64,000 bases of DNA from Bacillus sp. FJAT-27225 (GCF_001685025.1 NZ_MAYU01000022.1:372001-436000); one strand, 5' to 3'. Shown: positions 35,555 through 44,028, counted from the stretch's first letter. A program made the numbers and translations. Notes: a model not told the origin generated them from the letters alone.

Positions 35555-35588
35555 CATAAAAAAAGGAAAAGGGAGTCCCTTTTCCTCT
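35555..35588 (-). terminator. Terminator of thiT
   Basis: AGGAAAAGGGA / TCCCTTTTCCT with T7 on the minus strand. Confidence 0.88.
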
Positions 35589-35592
35589 TTAA

Positions 35593-36198
35593 TCATGTAT
35601 TAGAATGATGCACTGAGCGGCCCTCGACAGCTATCAGCCTTGGGGATGCCCCAAAGACAAGGACTACGGCAATTGCACAGAAAATCGCATTTGGCAGCAT
35701 GTACGTCCCGTTATATAAGAATGAAAAGAGTACTGTCGGAGTTCCTGCCGGCGCTGAGTCGGCAAAGAAAACGATGCCACCGATAAAATGAGCAATAAAT
35801 CTCAATGCGCTTCCCAGCAGAATGCCAAGGGTAGTAAAGGTCATCCAGCGCGTTTTCCTTCCTTCTGCCTGTGCTTTTTTTACCGATGCGGAAAAGACTC
35901 CCGCCGCCCCGGCTGCTGTAAAAGCAACGATATAGTCCAGCGCTCCTTGCACAGGATGCATAACATATGCCTGGCCAAGCACGATTTGCAATAATCCGAG
36001 CAAAAATCCTGTAAGAAGGCCTCCTCTTAATCCCCATCGAAAAGCCATTAAAAAGATTGGAACCATTGCTATTGAAATGGAGCCTCCCTGAGGCCAGATT
36101 TTAAGTGAAAGAAGATTTGCTGCATAATCGAGCAATAATGCAATGGCCGTAAAGACAGCAACTTCCACTAAAAAAAGTGTTTTCTTGCTTTGTTCCAT
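35593..36198 (-). CDS. thiT: Thiamine transporter ThiT (ECF S-component)
   Basis: A 201-aa membrane protein of the YuaJ/ThiT family with six spans. Typical residues include LSLKIWPQGGSISIAMVPIF, W/R in FRWGLRGG, and HFIGGIVFFADSAPAG and SFLYNGTYMLPN. It binds thiamine and couples to the shared ECF energising module, which is not in this window. A TPP riboswitch lies directly upstream, confirming the substrate. Confidence 0.95.
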   Translation of the reverse strand: MEQSKKTLFLVEVAVFTAIALLLDYAANLLSLKIWPQGGSISIAMVPIFLMAFRWGLRGGLLTGFLLGLLQIVLGQAYVMHPVQGALDYIVAFTAAGAAGVFSASVKKAQAEGRKTRWMTFTTLGILLGSALRFIAHFIGGIVFFADSAPAGTPTVLFSFLYNGTYMLPNAIFCAIAVVLVFGASPRLIAVEGRSVHHSNT

Positions 36199-36320
36199 AA
36201 ACGATTCCCCCTAATAGTAGATTATAGGCTAACAGGGAATTAATCCCATGTTTTCCTACAGCTTATTTCGGGTATCCGTTTGAAACCTTCCTTTTTGATA
36301 TGGGTATTTTCCGCCAATGC

Positions 36321-36362
36321 AAAAAGGCAATACAAAACGCACATAAAGGGTTCTGTATTGCC
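36321..36362 (-). terminator. TPP riboswitch terminator
   Basis: GGCAATACAGAA / TTTTGTATTGCC followed by T5 on the minus strand, between the aptamer and thiT. Confidence 0.85.
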
Positions 36363-36377
36363 ATACATTCGGCATGC

Positions 36378-36476
36378 CACATCCCTACGCTAGCGTTAAC
36401 TAACAGGTTCAAAGGGTAAGAACTCAAACGTTCACTCTCAGCCGCTTTTGGCAGCTCCCCTTGTGGAAGTATTCAA
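36378..36476 (-). promoter_or_regulatory. TPP (THI element) riboswitch
   Basis: On the minus strand: CACAAGGGGAGC, GCGGCTGAGAG, TTACCCTTTGAACCTG, TTAACGCTAGCGTAGGGA. All conserved TPP aptamer blocks are in order. The 401-bp gap between thiT and the next gene is mostly this riboswitch. Confidence 0.96.
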
Positions 36477-36599
36477 TTGATATCCACGTTCACTATACTA
36501 TTTCCAGCTAATTTTGACAACAATAAGGATTGGTTGTTGTTGGATGTTCAATTCCTTTTTTGATAATGTGGAGTTGTACCATATGTAGGAGGTCAAATA

Positions 36600-37481
36600 A
36601 TGGAGAGGGAAAACCAACTGAAGTCTGGGGAGACGGGTGCATGGATCAGTATCATTGCATACATCTTCCTGTCCTCCTGCAAGCTGACTGCGGGATATAT
36701 GGGCAATTCTGATGGACTATGGGCTGACGGGTTAAACAACCTGACAGATGTCATGGCCTCTGTAGCTGTACTGATTGGACTAAAAATTTCAAAAAAACCA
36801 CCGGATAAGGACCATCATTATGGCCATTACCGGGCTGAAACAATCGCCTCCCTTGTTGCCGCGTTTATTATGCTCGGGGTCGGCTTCCAAGTTTTACTGG
36901 ATGGTGCCCAATCACTTTTTTCTGAATCCAAAGAAGAGCCAGAGTGGCTGACAGCCTGGGTGGCTATTGGGTCAGCTGTCTTCATGATGGGCGTTTATCG
37001 TTACAATATGAACCTGAGCAAGAAAATAAATTCCCATGCTATTCGAGCGGTCGCCCAGGATAACCGGTCTGATGCACTTGTCTCGGTAGGGGCCTTTGTG
37101 GGGATTGTCGGTGCCAAATTCGGCGTTGCCTGGCTGGATATGATTGCTGCCATCCTAGTTGGATTAATCATATGCAAAACCGCATGGGAAATTTTCCATG
37201 ATGCTTCTCATGCACTAACAGATGGTTTCGATGTGACAAAAGTTCCTGAACTTCAGCGGACAATTGAAGGTACTTCCGGAGTGAAAGGTGTAACGGAAAT
37301 AAAAGCAAGGATGCATGGAAATCAGACTCTGATAGAATCAACGATCCTCGTAGATCCGACCCTTACAATTATTGAGGGCCATGCCATAACGGAGGCGATT
37401 GAAAAAGGTCTTCAAACAAAGCATGGGGTTCGGTATGCCATTATTCATGTTGAGCCGTATTTAGAAACGAAAAGCGAATAA
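36600..37481 (+). CDS. Cation diffusion facilitator, MneP/MneS type (copy 1)
   Basis: 293 aa, CDF family. Metal-site motif in TM2 is ADGLNNLTDVMAS (N/D-xxx-D) and in TM5 AQDNRSDALVSVG (DNxxD), the DD/ND pattern of Mn2+ exporters; HHYGHYRAET links TM2 and TM3. A C-terminal cytosolic domain ends AIIHVEPYLE. It is close to the second copy at 52338-53207 (shared KxxxGLKISxxPPDxxH...GH). B. subtilis MneP and MneS export Mn2+. TAGGAGGT precedes the ATG. Confidence 0.9.
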   Translation: MERENQLKSGETGAWISIIAYIFLSSCKLTAGYMGNSDGLWADGLNNLTDVMASVAVLIGLKISKKPPDKDHHYGHYRAETIASLVAAFIMLGVGFQVLLDGAQSLFSESKEEPEWLTAWVAIGSAVFMMGVYRYNMNLSKKINSHAIRAVAQDNRSDALVSVGAFVGIVGAKFGVAWLDMIAAILVGLIICKTAWEIFHDASHALTDGFDVTKVPELQRTIEGTSGVKGVTEIKARMHGNQTLIESTILVDPTLTIIEGHAITEAIEKGLQTKHGVRYAIIHVEPYLETKSE

Positions 37482-37494
37482 ATATCGAAAATAA

Positions 37495-37529
37495 ACCCGC
37501 AGCAGTCTATATGCTGCGGGTCCTTTTTG
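37495..37529 (+). terminator. Terminator after CDF copy 1
   Basis: Perfect 10-bp stem ACCCGCAGCA / TGCTGCGGGT, then CCTTTTT. Confidence 0.88.
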
Positions 37530-37761
37530 CACGTTCATTCTTTCTCGTCATAAGATTGTCCTTAATTTACAGCAATGACAGTACTGGGTTTTTAAATACT
37601 CGGGATGCTAATATAGTAAGAAATAACCGTGGAAGCGCGCCAGCAACAGGGCAACAGTCTTTCTTAATTTTAACTTGTTTGGAATATTTTCTTGGAAATC
37701 GCACCATGGCGCAAAAAGGAGAACCATCTATTGTATACTATTTTTATAGGGAGGAGTATGG

Positions 37762-38310
37762 ATGTTTACTTTAAAGGTTGACCAGGAAATAGAATTGCAG
37801 CTATTCCTGCCCCATGATGGCAAAGAGTTATTTAATTTGGTGGACAGGAACAGGCACCATTTAAGAGAGTGGCTCCCTTGGGTCGATGATATGGCCAGCC
37901 ATTACCAATACGAAACCATTATTCCAATGTGGCTTAAGCAATTTGCGGACAATAACGGCTTCAACGCTGGAATCCGCTATCGGGGGCAGTTGGTTGGCTG
38001 TATCGGGATGCACTACATCGATTGGCGGAACAGGCATACGTCGGTCGGATATTATCTTGCTGAACAAGTGCAGGGAAAAGGAATTATGACACGTTCTGTC
38101 AATGCCCTTTTGAATTATGCTTTCTACACTTTAGGTTTGAATCGAGTCGAAATCCGCTGCGGGGAACATAACCTGAAAAGCCGGGCAATACCTGAACGGC
38201 TGGGCTTTACCCTTGAAGGGAAAATCAGAGATGGCGAACTGCTTCACGGAGGATTTCACGATTTGTTTGTTTATGGAATCCTTGCCCGTGACTGGATTAA
38301 ACATAGATAG
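37762..38310 (+). CDS. RimJ/RimL-type GNAT N-acetyltransferase
   Basis: 182 aa, RimL-like: the N-terminal LREWLPWVDDM, then IGMHYIDWRNRHTSVGYYLA and the CoA site EQVQGKGIMTRSVNALLNYA, ending ERLGFTLEGKIRDGELLHG. Similar to B. subtilis YdaF and ribosomal-protein-serine acetyltransferases. GGGAGGAG site upstream. Acceptor protein unknown. Confidence 0.9.
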   Translation: MFTLKVDQEIELQLFLPHDGKELFNLVDRNRHHLREWLPWVDDMASHYQYETIIPMWLKQFADNNGFNAGIRYRGQLVGCIGMHYIDWRNRHTSVGYYLAEQVQGKGIMTRSVNALLNYAFYTLGLNRVEIRCGEHNLKSRAIPERLGFTLEGKIRDGELLHGGFHDLFVYGILARDWIKHR

Positions 38311-38440
38311 TTTTGCTCATAACATGCAAGCCAATCCCATAAACTGTTTTAAGGAAGTGTATACACCAACTGGAACGTTTGACTGTATAGTTTGTTATCG
38401 CTTATAATTATTTTTAATTTTAAAAAGTCGAGGTGGTAAG

Positions 38441-38859
38441 ATGGGGTTTTCTATCGAATTGGCGAACTAGCAACAAGGGCCGGGGTTTCCAAACGGACGA
38501 TTGATTATTATACGTCCATAGGACTTCTCAATGCAGAACGGACCCGCTCCAACTACCGGCTATACGATCAAAAAGCCCTTGCCGACCTTAGGTATATCGA
38601 GGAATGCAAAAGCATGCACTTTCCACTTGAGGAGATTAAGAGAAAGCTAGAAATCAAGAAAGCCGGAGAAATCCGCGTTTCAGAATTGGAAGACCAGGCC
38701 CATTCAGTCGCCCTGCAAATGAAGCAGCTTCAAGATGATCTGTCGGCCCTTATGCCGCTGATCCAAAAGCTTGATACGAAAAAAAGGGATATCGTGTCAA
38801 GGAACTTGAATGAGGAGGGAAATGCCCTGCTCAAATCCCTTAAGGAATTGACAAGTTAG
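38441..38859 (+). pseudogene. MerR-family regulator with 5' frameshift
   Basis: The frame from 38449 reads FYRIGELATRAGVSKRTIDY, then YTSIGLLNAERTRSNYRLYD, a complete MerR HTH, and continues through the helical dimerisation region to 38859. No start codon exists in that frame after the TAA at 38437-38439. A well-placed ATG at 38441 (GAGGTGGTAAG upstream) is in another frame, which stops at TAG after nine codons. Adding one G to the GGGG run at 38443-38446 would join them (MGVFYRIGEL...). So it is a real single-base frameshift in a homopolymer, or a sequence error. The remaining protein would be about 139 aa with no effector domain. Confidence 0.8.
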
Positions 38860-38917
38860 TTTTTAAACTCTCAGGAGGTGACTCCTTTACCCGAAAGAAT
38901 CGGGATAAGGAAATTTA

Positions 38918-40273
38918 TTGGACATATTAAACTTGGTTTTAATAGCCATTTTGATCGCTTTGACAGCCTTTTTTGTCGCATCTGAATTTGCGATCATCAG
39001 GGTAAGAAGTTCCCGGATTGATCAGTTGATTGAAGAGGGCAGCAGCAGTGCCAAAGCAGTTAAGAAGGTAATTACCAATCTGGATGAATATCTGTCAGCC
39101 TGCCAGCTCGGAATTACCGTCACTGCACTTGGCCTCGGCTGGATTGCCGAACCAACTATGGAAGGTCTGCTTGAGCCTGTCCTTCACTGGCTAAATGTCG
39201 CGCCAGGGGTTTCCAAGGTATTTACATTTGCTTTGGCATTCGGCCTCATCACGTTCCTCCATGTTGTTATAGGGGAATTGGCTCCAAAAACATTGGCTAT
39301 TCAAAAGGCAGAGACCATTTCACTGCTGGTGGCAAGGCCGCTGATCTTTTTCTATAAGCTGCTGTATCCTTTCATCTGGGCGTTAAACGGTTCCGCAAGG
39401 CTTACTGTCGGGCTCTTTGGCCTCAAGATGGCTTCAGAAAATGACCTTGCCCATACGGAGGAAGAACTTCGCATCATTCTGTCTGAAAGCTATAAAAGTG
39501 GTGAAATTAACCAGTCTGAGTTTAAGTATGTGAATAGAATTTTTGAATTTGATAACCGGATAGCCAAGGAAATTATGGTTCCGCGGACAGAAATTGTTTC
39601 CCTTTCAAAGGATGATACACTTCAGGGTATCCTTGCTATCATCAAGGATGAAAAATTCACCCGCTATCCCGTCATTGATGGAGACAAGGACCATATCATT
39701 GGTTTAATCAATATAAAAGAAATTATGACCGAATTGATTGGCACAGGCAAATATGCAGATAGAAAAATCGAGCATTATGCAAGGCCTATCATCCGGGTCA
39801 TTGATACAATCCCAATTCACGATTTACTTTTGAAAATGCAGAAAGACCGCATCCATATGGCAATTCTCATGGATGAATATGGCGGTACATCAGGACTAGT
39901 AACTGTTGAGGATATTTTGGAGGAAATTGTCGGCGATATTCGCGACGAATTTGATATGGATGAAATCCCGGATGTCCGTAAAGTCGAGGATAATCACTAC
40001 ATTATTGATTCAAAGGTACTGATAAGTGAAGTGAATGATCTGCTCGGCCTTGAAATCAACGATGAGGATATTGACACAATCGGCGGCTGGATTTTGACAG
40101 TTAATTTCGATGCCCGTGAAGGCGACATTATTCAGTGGGAGCAATGTTCTTTCAAAATACTTGAAATGGAAGAACACCATATTCGATATATTGAGGTCAT
40201 TAAGACGGCCGATGCGGAAGAACCTGCCATGGCGCAGCAAATCCCGGTTGCCAATCCGGGAATCATTTCATAA
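38918..40273 (+). CDS. CNNM/HlyC-type membrane protein with CBS and CorC_HlyC domains
   Basis: 451 aa. N-terminal DUF21 membrane domain ([39 protein letters not shown]), two CBS domains from about residue 215 ([50 protein letters not shown]), and a C-terminal CorC/HlyC FAD-like domain ending with DGWILTV-like IGGWILTV. Relatives are MpfA/YhdP (Mg2+ export in B. subtilis), YrkA and YqhB; which paralogue is unclear. Start is TTG with AAGGAAA upstream. Confidence 0.92.
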   Translation: MDILNLVLIAILIALTAFFVASEFAIIRVRSSRIDQLIEEGSSSAKAVKKVITNLDEYLSACQLGITVTALGLGWIAEPTMEGLLEPVLHWLNVAPGVSKVFTFALAFGLITFLHVVIGELAPKTLAIQKAETISLLVARPLIFFYKLLYPFIWALNGSARLTVGLFGLKMASENDLAHTEEELRIILSESYKSGEINQSEFKYVNRIFEFDNRIAKEIMVPRTEIVSLSKDDTLQGILAIIKDEKFTRYPVIDGDKDHIIGLINIKEIMTELIGTGKYADRKIEHYARPIIRVIDTIPIHDLLLKMQKDRIHMAILMDEYGGTSGLVTVEDILEEIVGDIRDEFDMDEIPDVRKVEDNHYIIDSKVLISEVNDLLGLEINDEDIDTIGGWILTVNFDAREGDIIQWEQCSFKILEMEEHHIRYIEVIKTADAEEPAMAQQIPVANPGIIS

Positions 40274-40278
40274 TCACA

Positions 40279-40320
40279 AAAATAGGCTGGCCCCAATTTT
40301 ATCTGGGCCAGCCTATTTGT
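40279..40320. terminator. Bidirectional terminator
   Basis: Perfect 14-bp stem AAATAGGCTGGCCC / GGGCCAGCCTATTT between convergent genes. Confidence 0.88.
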
Positions 40321-40327
40321 TCGTGAA

Positions 40328-40684
40328 TTACCTATTATTACGCAAAATGATCAATTCTTCTTCGGCCTTGGCCAGTTTAACTAAATGCGAATCAAGCCTT
40401 CTGTTAATATGCTTGATATCCTCATGGGCAGAACCGCCTGTTGCTTCCCTGATTTCTTTTACAGCTTTAAGGATTTCATCAGTCTGTCTTTCTTCAATTC
40501 TCTCTAGAGAATCCTTAATGTCGGATAGGTCGATTTGATTGACAGCAACCCGGTGTTCAATGCTATCCATCTTTTCAAGTCTGGCAAGCCTTTTTTCTAT
40601 ATTTTCAAGTGACGAACTGAATCCTTCGATCATTGTTTTTATGTCATTTATTGCTTGAGTGAGTTCCCTATTGTTCTCATCCAT
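40328..40684 (-). CDS. Coiled-coil protein of unknown function
   Basis: 118 aa, no membrane span. Long heptad-containing helices: IEKRLARLEKMDSIEHRVAV, IKDSLERIEERQTDEILKAV and HINRRLDSHLVKLAKAEEEL. Likely oligomeric. GGAGACC precedes the ATG. Family not recognised. Confidence 0.7.
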   Translation of the reverse strand: MDENNRELTQAINDIKTMIEGFSSSLENIEKRLARLEKMDSIEHRVAVNQIDLSDIKDSLERIEERQTDEILKAVKEIREATGGSAHEDIKHINRRLDSHLVKLAKAEEELIILRNNR

Positions 40685-40902
40685 TTTTTGGTCTCCTTCG
40701 TTCTTTTGTTACATCATAACACCATATCTACTATAAGGATGTTACAAAAAGGCGAAAACTATAAAATCAATAAAAAACGTGAACACTCTATGAACATCAC
40801 TCCAGGTGTGAATAATATCATAGTACCCGGCATCGAAACCGTTTAATCTAAAGGCAGGAGGCAGAAGCTTCCCAATATTCCTGTAAAGGCTGGTGTAAAT
40901 GT

Positions 40903-41211
40903 ATGATTTTATCCCTGGATGAAAAGGCATTTTCCTGGTTTTCCACTGAATTTGATATAAAAGCTCCACTAAGCATTCGCCTGTATCCCCAATACGCTGG
41001 ACTTGGGGTCAAACATAAAGGCTTTACTCTGGCCTTTTCCGCCGAACCTCCAACAAATGCGGGTTATTTAAAAGAATACAATGGGATTACCTTTTACGTC
41101 GAAGAAAATGATCGTTGGTTCTTTGAAGATACAAAAACAATTTTGAGCTTTGATGATACATTGAGTGAGATTGTCGTTAAATATGAGAATGAACCAAACG
41201 TGTTGAACTAA
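40903..41211 (+). CDS. HesB-like protein, YneR type
   Basis: 102 aa with the HesB/IscA fold but no cysteines (IRLYPQYAGLGVKHKGFTLA; GITFYVEENDRWFFEDT). Matches the YneR subgroup, which lacks the iron-sulphur ligands of IscA. Function unknown. AAAGGC lies upstream. It is unrelated to the Sec-containing HesB-like gene at 51848. Confidence 0.75.
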   Translation: MILSLDEKAFSWFSTEFDIKAPLSIRLYPQYAGLGVKHKGFTLAFSAEPPTNAGYLKEYNGITFYVEENDRWFFEDTKTILSFDDTLSEIVVKYENEPNVLN

Positions 41212-41232
41212 TTTAATCTACTTTTGCTCCAC

Positions 41233-41260
41233 CCTGACTCCAACCAGAGTCAGGTTTTTT
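41233..41260 (+). terminator. Terminator after the YneR-like gene
   Basis: CCTGACTC / GAGTCAGG followed by T6. Confidence 0.9.
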
Positions 41261-41296
41261 GCTTTGAATGAAAATATTTCGTCAAAAATATGACAA

Positions 41297-41324
41297 TTGA
41301 CATGTGAAGTTCCAAAAATATTAT
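41297..41324 (+). promoter_or_regulatory. SigA-type promoter of the orphan F0-like operon
   Basis: TTGACA, 16-nt spacer, TATTAT. The transcript would have a leader of about 185 nt before the ATG at 41515. Confidence 0.65.
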
Positions 41325-41433
41325 GAATAGTGTTACAATTAATGCGGAAAGCTCATAACTTAGGAATGAATAACCAGATGCGCTCCGTCTTATTACCTTA
41401 TACCCCCCTGCTCTGCACGTCTGTAAGAAACTA

Positions 41434-41455
41434 TTTGCGGCAAACCGTTTGCAAA
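41434..41455 (+). promoter_or_regulatory. Overlapping dyads in the F0-like operon leader (candidate operator)
   Basis: TTTGC-G-GCAAA directly abuts and shares bases with GCAAAC-C-GTTTGC, giving two interlocked inverted repeats 60-80 nt upstream of the first gene. Confidence 0.4.
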
Positions 41456-41514
41456 TCAAATTTCTTCAGGCTGTACATACTTTATATAGATAGAGGTGAA
41501 AGGGGTAGGAAATT

Positions 41515-42228
41515 ATGCATTACGGAAAGCCATTGGTTACATGGCTTGGCATCACTTTTGATTTATCCATTGTTTTAACTAGCACCATCGCCTCCTTACT
41601 CGTCTTCCTCATTGCGCTCCTCTCAATAAGAAGGCTAGAAAAAGGGGTCCCTAAGGGCCTTCAGAATTTTATGGAATGGACGATTGAGTTTGTCCAGGGC
41701 ATCATGAGCAACTCTATGGGAGCATCAAAAAATCTATTCATCTTATCTACAGGCGTCTCACTGCTATTGTATTTAGTTATTTCCAACAGTATGGGCATCC
41801 CCTTCTCTTTTGTCACTGGTGATGAGCACCAGGTTGTCTGGTGGAAATCACCGACAGCCGATGCCCATGTAACCATGACGCTTGCCATCATGATTATGGC
41901 CTATACTCACTTCATCGATATCCACATGCACGGATTCAAACATTACTTCAAAAATTACTTCAAACCAGTTAAAGCATTCCTTCCCATCAACCTCCTTGAA
42001 CAGCTAAGTACAACACTGACCCTTGGCCTCCGCCTCTTCGGAAATATCTACGCAGGTGAAGTAATGCTTGTCATTCTTGCCGGATCGATTGTTAACGGTT
42101 TCTTCCCTGCTTTACTTGCTGCCTTGCCATTATTGATCTGGCAAGCATATTGCTTGTTTATCGGAGCTATTCAGGCCTATATTTTTGTAACCTTGACAAT
42201 GGTTTATATTGCTCATAGGCTCACATAA
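41515..42228 (+). CDS. Second F0 ATP synthase subunit a, outside any atp operon
   Basis: 237 aa and clearly homologous over its full length to Bacillus AtpB: GITFDLSIVL, NFMEWTIEFVQGIM, WWKSPTADAHVTMTLA, and the proton-path helix LSTTLTLGLRLFGNIYAGE with the essential Arg, and C-terminal GAIQAYIFVTLTMVYIAHRL with the conserved Gln. So it looks able to form a half-channel against a c-ring. No c subunit, delta or F1 genes are nearby. It is followed by a b-like gene after 48 nt. GAGGTGAAAGGGG precedes the ATG. It is therefore a paralogue, not the housekeeping gene, or the operon has been dispersed. Confidence 0.88.
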   Translation: MHYGKPLVTWLGITFDLSIVLTSTIASLLVFLIALLSIRRLEKGVPKGLQNFMEWTIEFVQGIMSNSMGASKNLFILSTGVSLLLYLVISNSMGIPFSFVTGDEHQVVWWKSPTADAHVTMTLAIMIMAYTHFIDIHMHGFKHYFKNYFKPVKAFLPINLLEQLSTTLTLGLRLFGNIYAGEVMLVILAGSIVNGFFPALLAALPLLIWQAYCLFIGAIQAYIFVTLTMVYIAHRLT

Positions 42229-42276
42229 TTTTAGGGCAGCAGAGACTTTATTTTTTAAAAAAAGGGAGTGTTTCAA

Positions 42277-42660
42277 ATGGGGGACTTCGAAATGTTCGGT
42301 GTTCCTATTTCATTAGGAACAATGATTTATCAAGCTATTATCTTTACGATCTTAGTGTTTCTGATTAAAAAATTTGTAATGAAGAAACTATTAATTGTGA
42401 TGGAAAATAGGCAAGCTTATATAGAAAAGCAGATGATGCTGGCGGAAAAATACAAAGCCGAAACCGAACAAAAGCTGCTCGAACAGCAGCAGATTATTCT
42501 GGAAGCAAAAGCGGAAGCAAGGCTGATCAAGGCAAGGGGCGAAAAAGAAGCAAGGGAAATCTTTGAGCGATCTCAGGCGGAGGCTATGGAAATTCTCCAT
42601 ATGGCCAAAAATGATGCAAGAAGATTAGTGACCGCCCAGGATTGCCACAAGGGGGCATAA
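42277..42660 (+). CDS. Short F0 subunit b-like stator protein
   Basis: 127 aa. N-terminal MGDFEMFGVPISLGTMIYQA, then one span IIFTILVFLIKKFVMKKLL and a right-handed-type coiled helix with IEKQMMLAEKYKAETEQKLL, like AtpF. Normal Bacillus b subunits are about 165-175 aa; this one ends after the tether/early dimerisation region and lacks the delta-binding C-terminus. It therefore could not hold F1 by the normal route. AAGGGAG precedes the ATG. It ends 2 nt before the next gene, so the two are coupled. Confidence 0.8.
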   Translation: MGDFEMFGVPISLGTMIYQAIIFTILVFLIKKFVMKKLLIVMENRQAYIEKQMMLAEKYKAETEQKLLEQQQIILEAKAEARLIKARGEKEAREIFERSQAEAMEILHMAKNDARRLVTAQDCHKGA

Positions 42661-42662
42661 CC

Positions 42663-43625
42663 ATGAAGAAGACTTTCTCTGCAAAGTTTGGGAGAACAAC
42701 CGAAGACCTGGAACTCGGCCTTGAGGAGAAGTTAATTTATATACATTACAAAAAGGGCAATCATGAAAAATCCGCATGCATTTTAAAAAGCGAAGACAAG
42801 CCGCTTGATGAATACCTTTATCCTTTTTTGGAAGAAAACAATGTTTCGGACACCTTGAAATCATCAATCAATGACTATTTGAAAAATGTTAAAGACCTTA
42901 AAAACCAGCAGTGGAGTGAATTCTCAATTTTTTTAATGAAAGCGCTGTCCCTGCATATGGTATTTGCTTTTACGATTGCCATTGCTGTTTTTCTTGGTTA
43001 TCAGGGCGGCAGTAAGCTGGACGAATTCCTTGGTATCTATCCGCTTTTCACAGTGATTGGACTGATTGGGGGGATTTCCCTTGGTGGCTTTACCACCTAT
43101 TCAATGGCTATTAAATACTTCAAGCCTGCAGCATCCAAGGTTGAAAAGAGAAAGCAGAAAAAAGATGCGGCTGACGCAATTCCCCCAAAAGAATGGCCAG
43201 AAGTGGATGTTTCACTGGATGAGGTTAGACAGGCAATCAGGAAGTTCGCAGACGGGCTGGCGAAAGGGATTTATCGGACTATTCTAGTCAACGATGATAA
43301 TAGTATTGATTTTCTCCAGCTCGCTCATATATTGGGTGGGATCCCCAAAAAGAAATTCTACATGTCGAAGGAAACTTATGATCTCTTTGAGGAATGCGAC
43401 AAAGCTATTGCAGTGGAGATGGATAAAGTCCAAAGAGCTGTCGACCTATACGTAAAGGAAAAACGAGAATACCCAATGCTTAAATTTGATCCAAGCAAGC
43501 GCGTCAATTATTATCAGCTCCTGCAGGGCCATTATTTAAAAGAACTTCCGGAAATACAGTTCTATATAACCGATGTTGACGGCCTAGTTTCCCATATTAG
43601 GCCATCCCAAACAAAGCGAGGCTAA
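42663..43625 (+). CDS. AtpZ/AtpI-like membrane hairpin with N- and C-terminal extra domains
   Basis: 320 aa. Residues about 95-155 form a two-helix hairpin: VFAFTIAIAVFLGYQGGSKL, then DEFLGIYPLFTVIGLIGGIS and LGGFTTYSMAIKYF, closely like AtpZ/AtpI, the assembly or Mg2+/Ca2+ accessory of F-ATPase operons. The N-terminal 90 residues form a cytosolic domain I do not recognise. The C-terminal about 150 residues (PEVDVSLDEVRQAIRKFADG ... IQFYITDVDGLVSH) resemble an uncharacterised Bacillus family (DUF3939, from memory). Start at 42663 has AAGGGGG upstream. The gene order a-b-Z implies one membrane complex. Confidence 0.7.
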   Translation: MKKTFSAKFGRTTEDLELGLEEKLIYIHYKKGNHEKSACILKSEDKPLDEYLYPFLEENNVSDTLKSSINDYLKNVKDLKNQQWSEFSIFLMKALSLHMVFAFTIAIAVFLGYQGGSKLDEFLGIYPLFTVIGLIGGISLGGFTTYSMAIKYFKPAASKVEKRKQKKDAADAIPPKEWPEVDVSLDEVRQAIRKFADGLAKGIYRTILVNDDNSIDFLQLAHILGGIPKKKFYMSKETYDLFEECDKAIAVEMDKVQRAVDLYVKEKREYPMLKFDPSKRVNYYQLLQGHYLKELPEIQFYITDVDGLVSHIRPSQTKRG

Positions 43626-43684
43626 ACGCTTACCTGAATTTACCTGTAAAAAACCTGGATAGTTTAATCCTTGTTGGCGTTTGC

Positions 43685-43713
43685 TTGATTCCCTTTTTGG
43701 GGATAAGTACAAT
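43685..43713 (+). promoter_or_regulatory. SigA-type promoter
   Basis: TTGATT, 17-nt spacer, TACAAT, upstream of the 62-aa ORF at 43790. Confidence 0.6.
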
Positions 43714-43789
43714 ATACTGGAATATCAACCTTAAGGCCTTATTTTTCCCGGGTTGAATGCCCAGCGTCAGGAAAGGAGGGATTGACACA

Positions 43790-43978
43790 GTGTTAAAACA
43801 GGTTCAGCTTTCAGACTATCACCTATGGATGTGCCAGCAAATCAGAGAAAAACTAGCTGAGCAAAACCAAATCTCTCCCCTGGATACCTTTACTTATTCG
43901 GAACGCGATTTAGTTACAATCGCCTTAAGTGAGCTTGTTTTTCAACTAAACACGACAAACCCGATTAAGCAGAGCTGA
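43790..43978 (+). CDS. Small hypothetical protein (62 aa)
   Basis: Starts (GTG) MLKQVQLSDYHLWMCQQIRE and ends NTTNPIKQS; helical, soluble. AAAGGAGG is 10 nt upstream. It has its own promoter and terminator, so it need not belong to the F0-like operon. Not recognised. Confidence 0.65.
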   Translation: MLKQVQLSDYHLWMCQQIREKLAEQNQISPLDTFTYSERDLVTIALSELVFQLNTTNPIKQS

Positions 43979-44003
43979 AGCGATGTGAATTTCCCTAAAA
44001 TGG

Positions 44004-44028
44004 TAAAGGCCTGAAAACGGCCTTTTTG
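44004..44028 (+). terminator. Terminator after the 62-aa ORF
   Basis: AAAGGCC / GGCCTTTTT. Confidence 0.8.

Noticed and set aside
38441-38859. MerR stop as another recoded codon
   Set aside because: The stop in the ATG frame is TAG and the HTH lies in a different frame, so this is a frameshift, not Sec.
40655-40846. Plus-strand 63-aa ORF between the coiled-coil gene and the YneR-like gene
   Set aside because: Overlaps the start of the coiled-coil gene on the other strand and lacks a ribosome site.
41515-43625. Remnant of a complete second F-ATPase or N-ATPase operon
   Set aside because: The three frames are intact and tightly spaced; no traces of c, F1 or AtpQ/AtpR-type genes are seen on either side.
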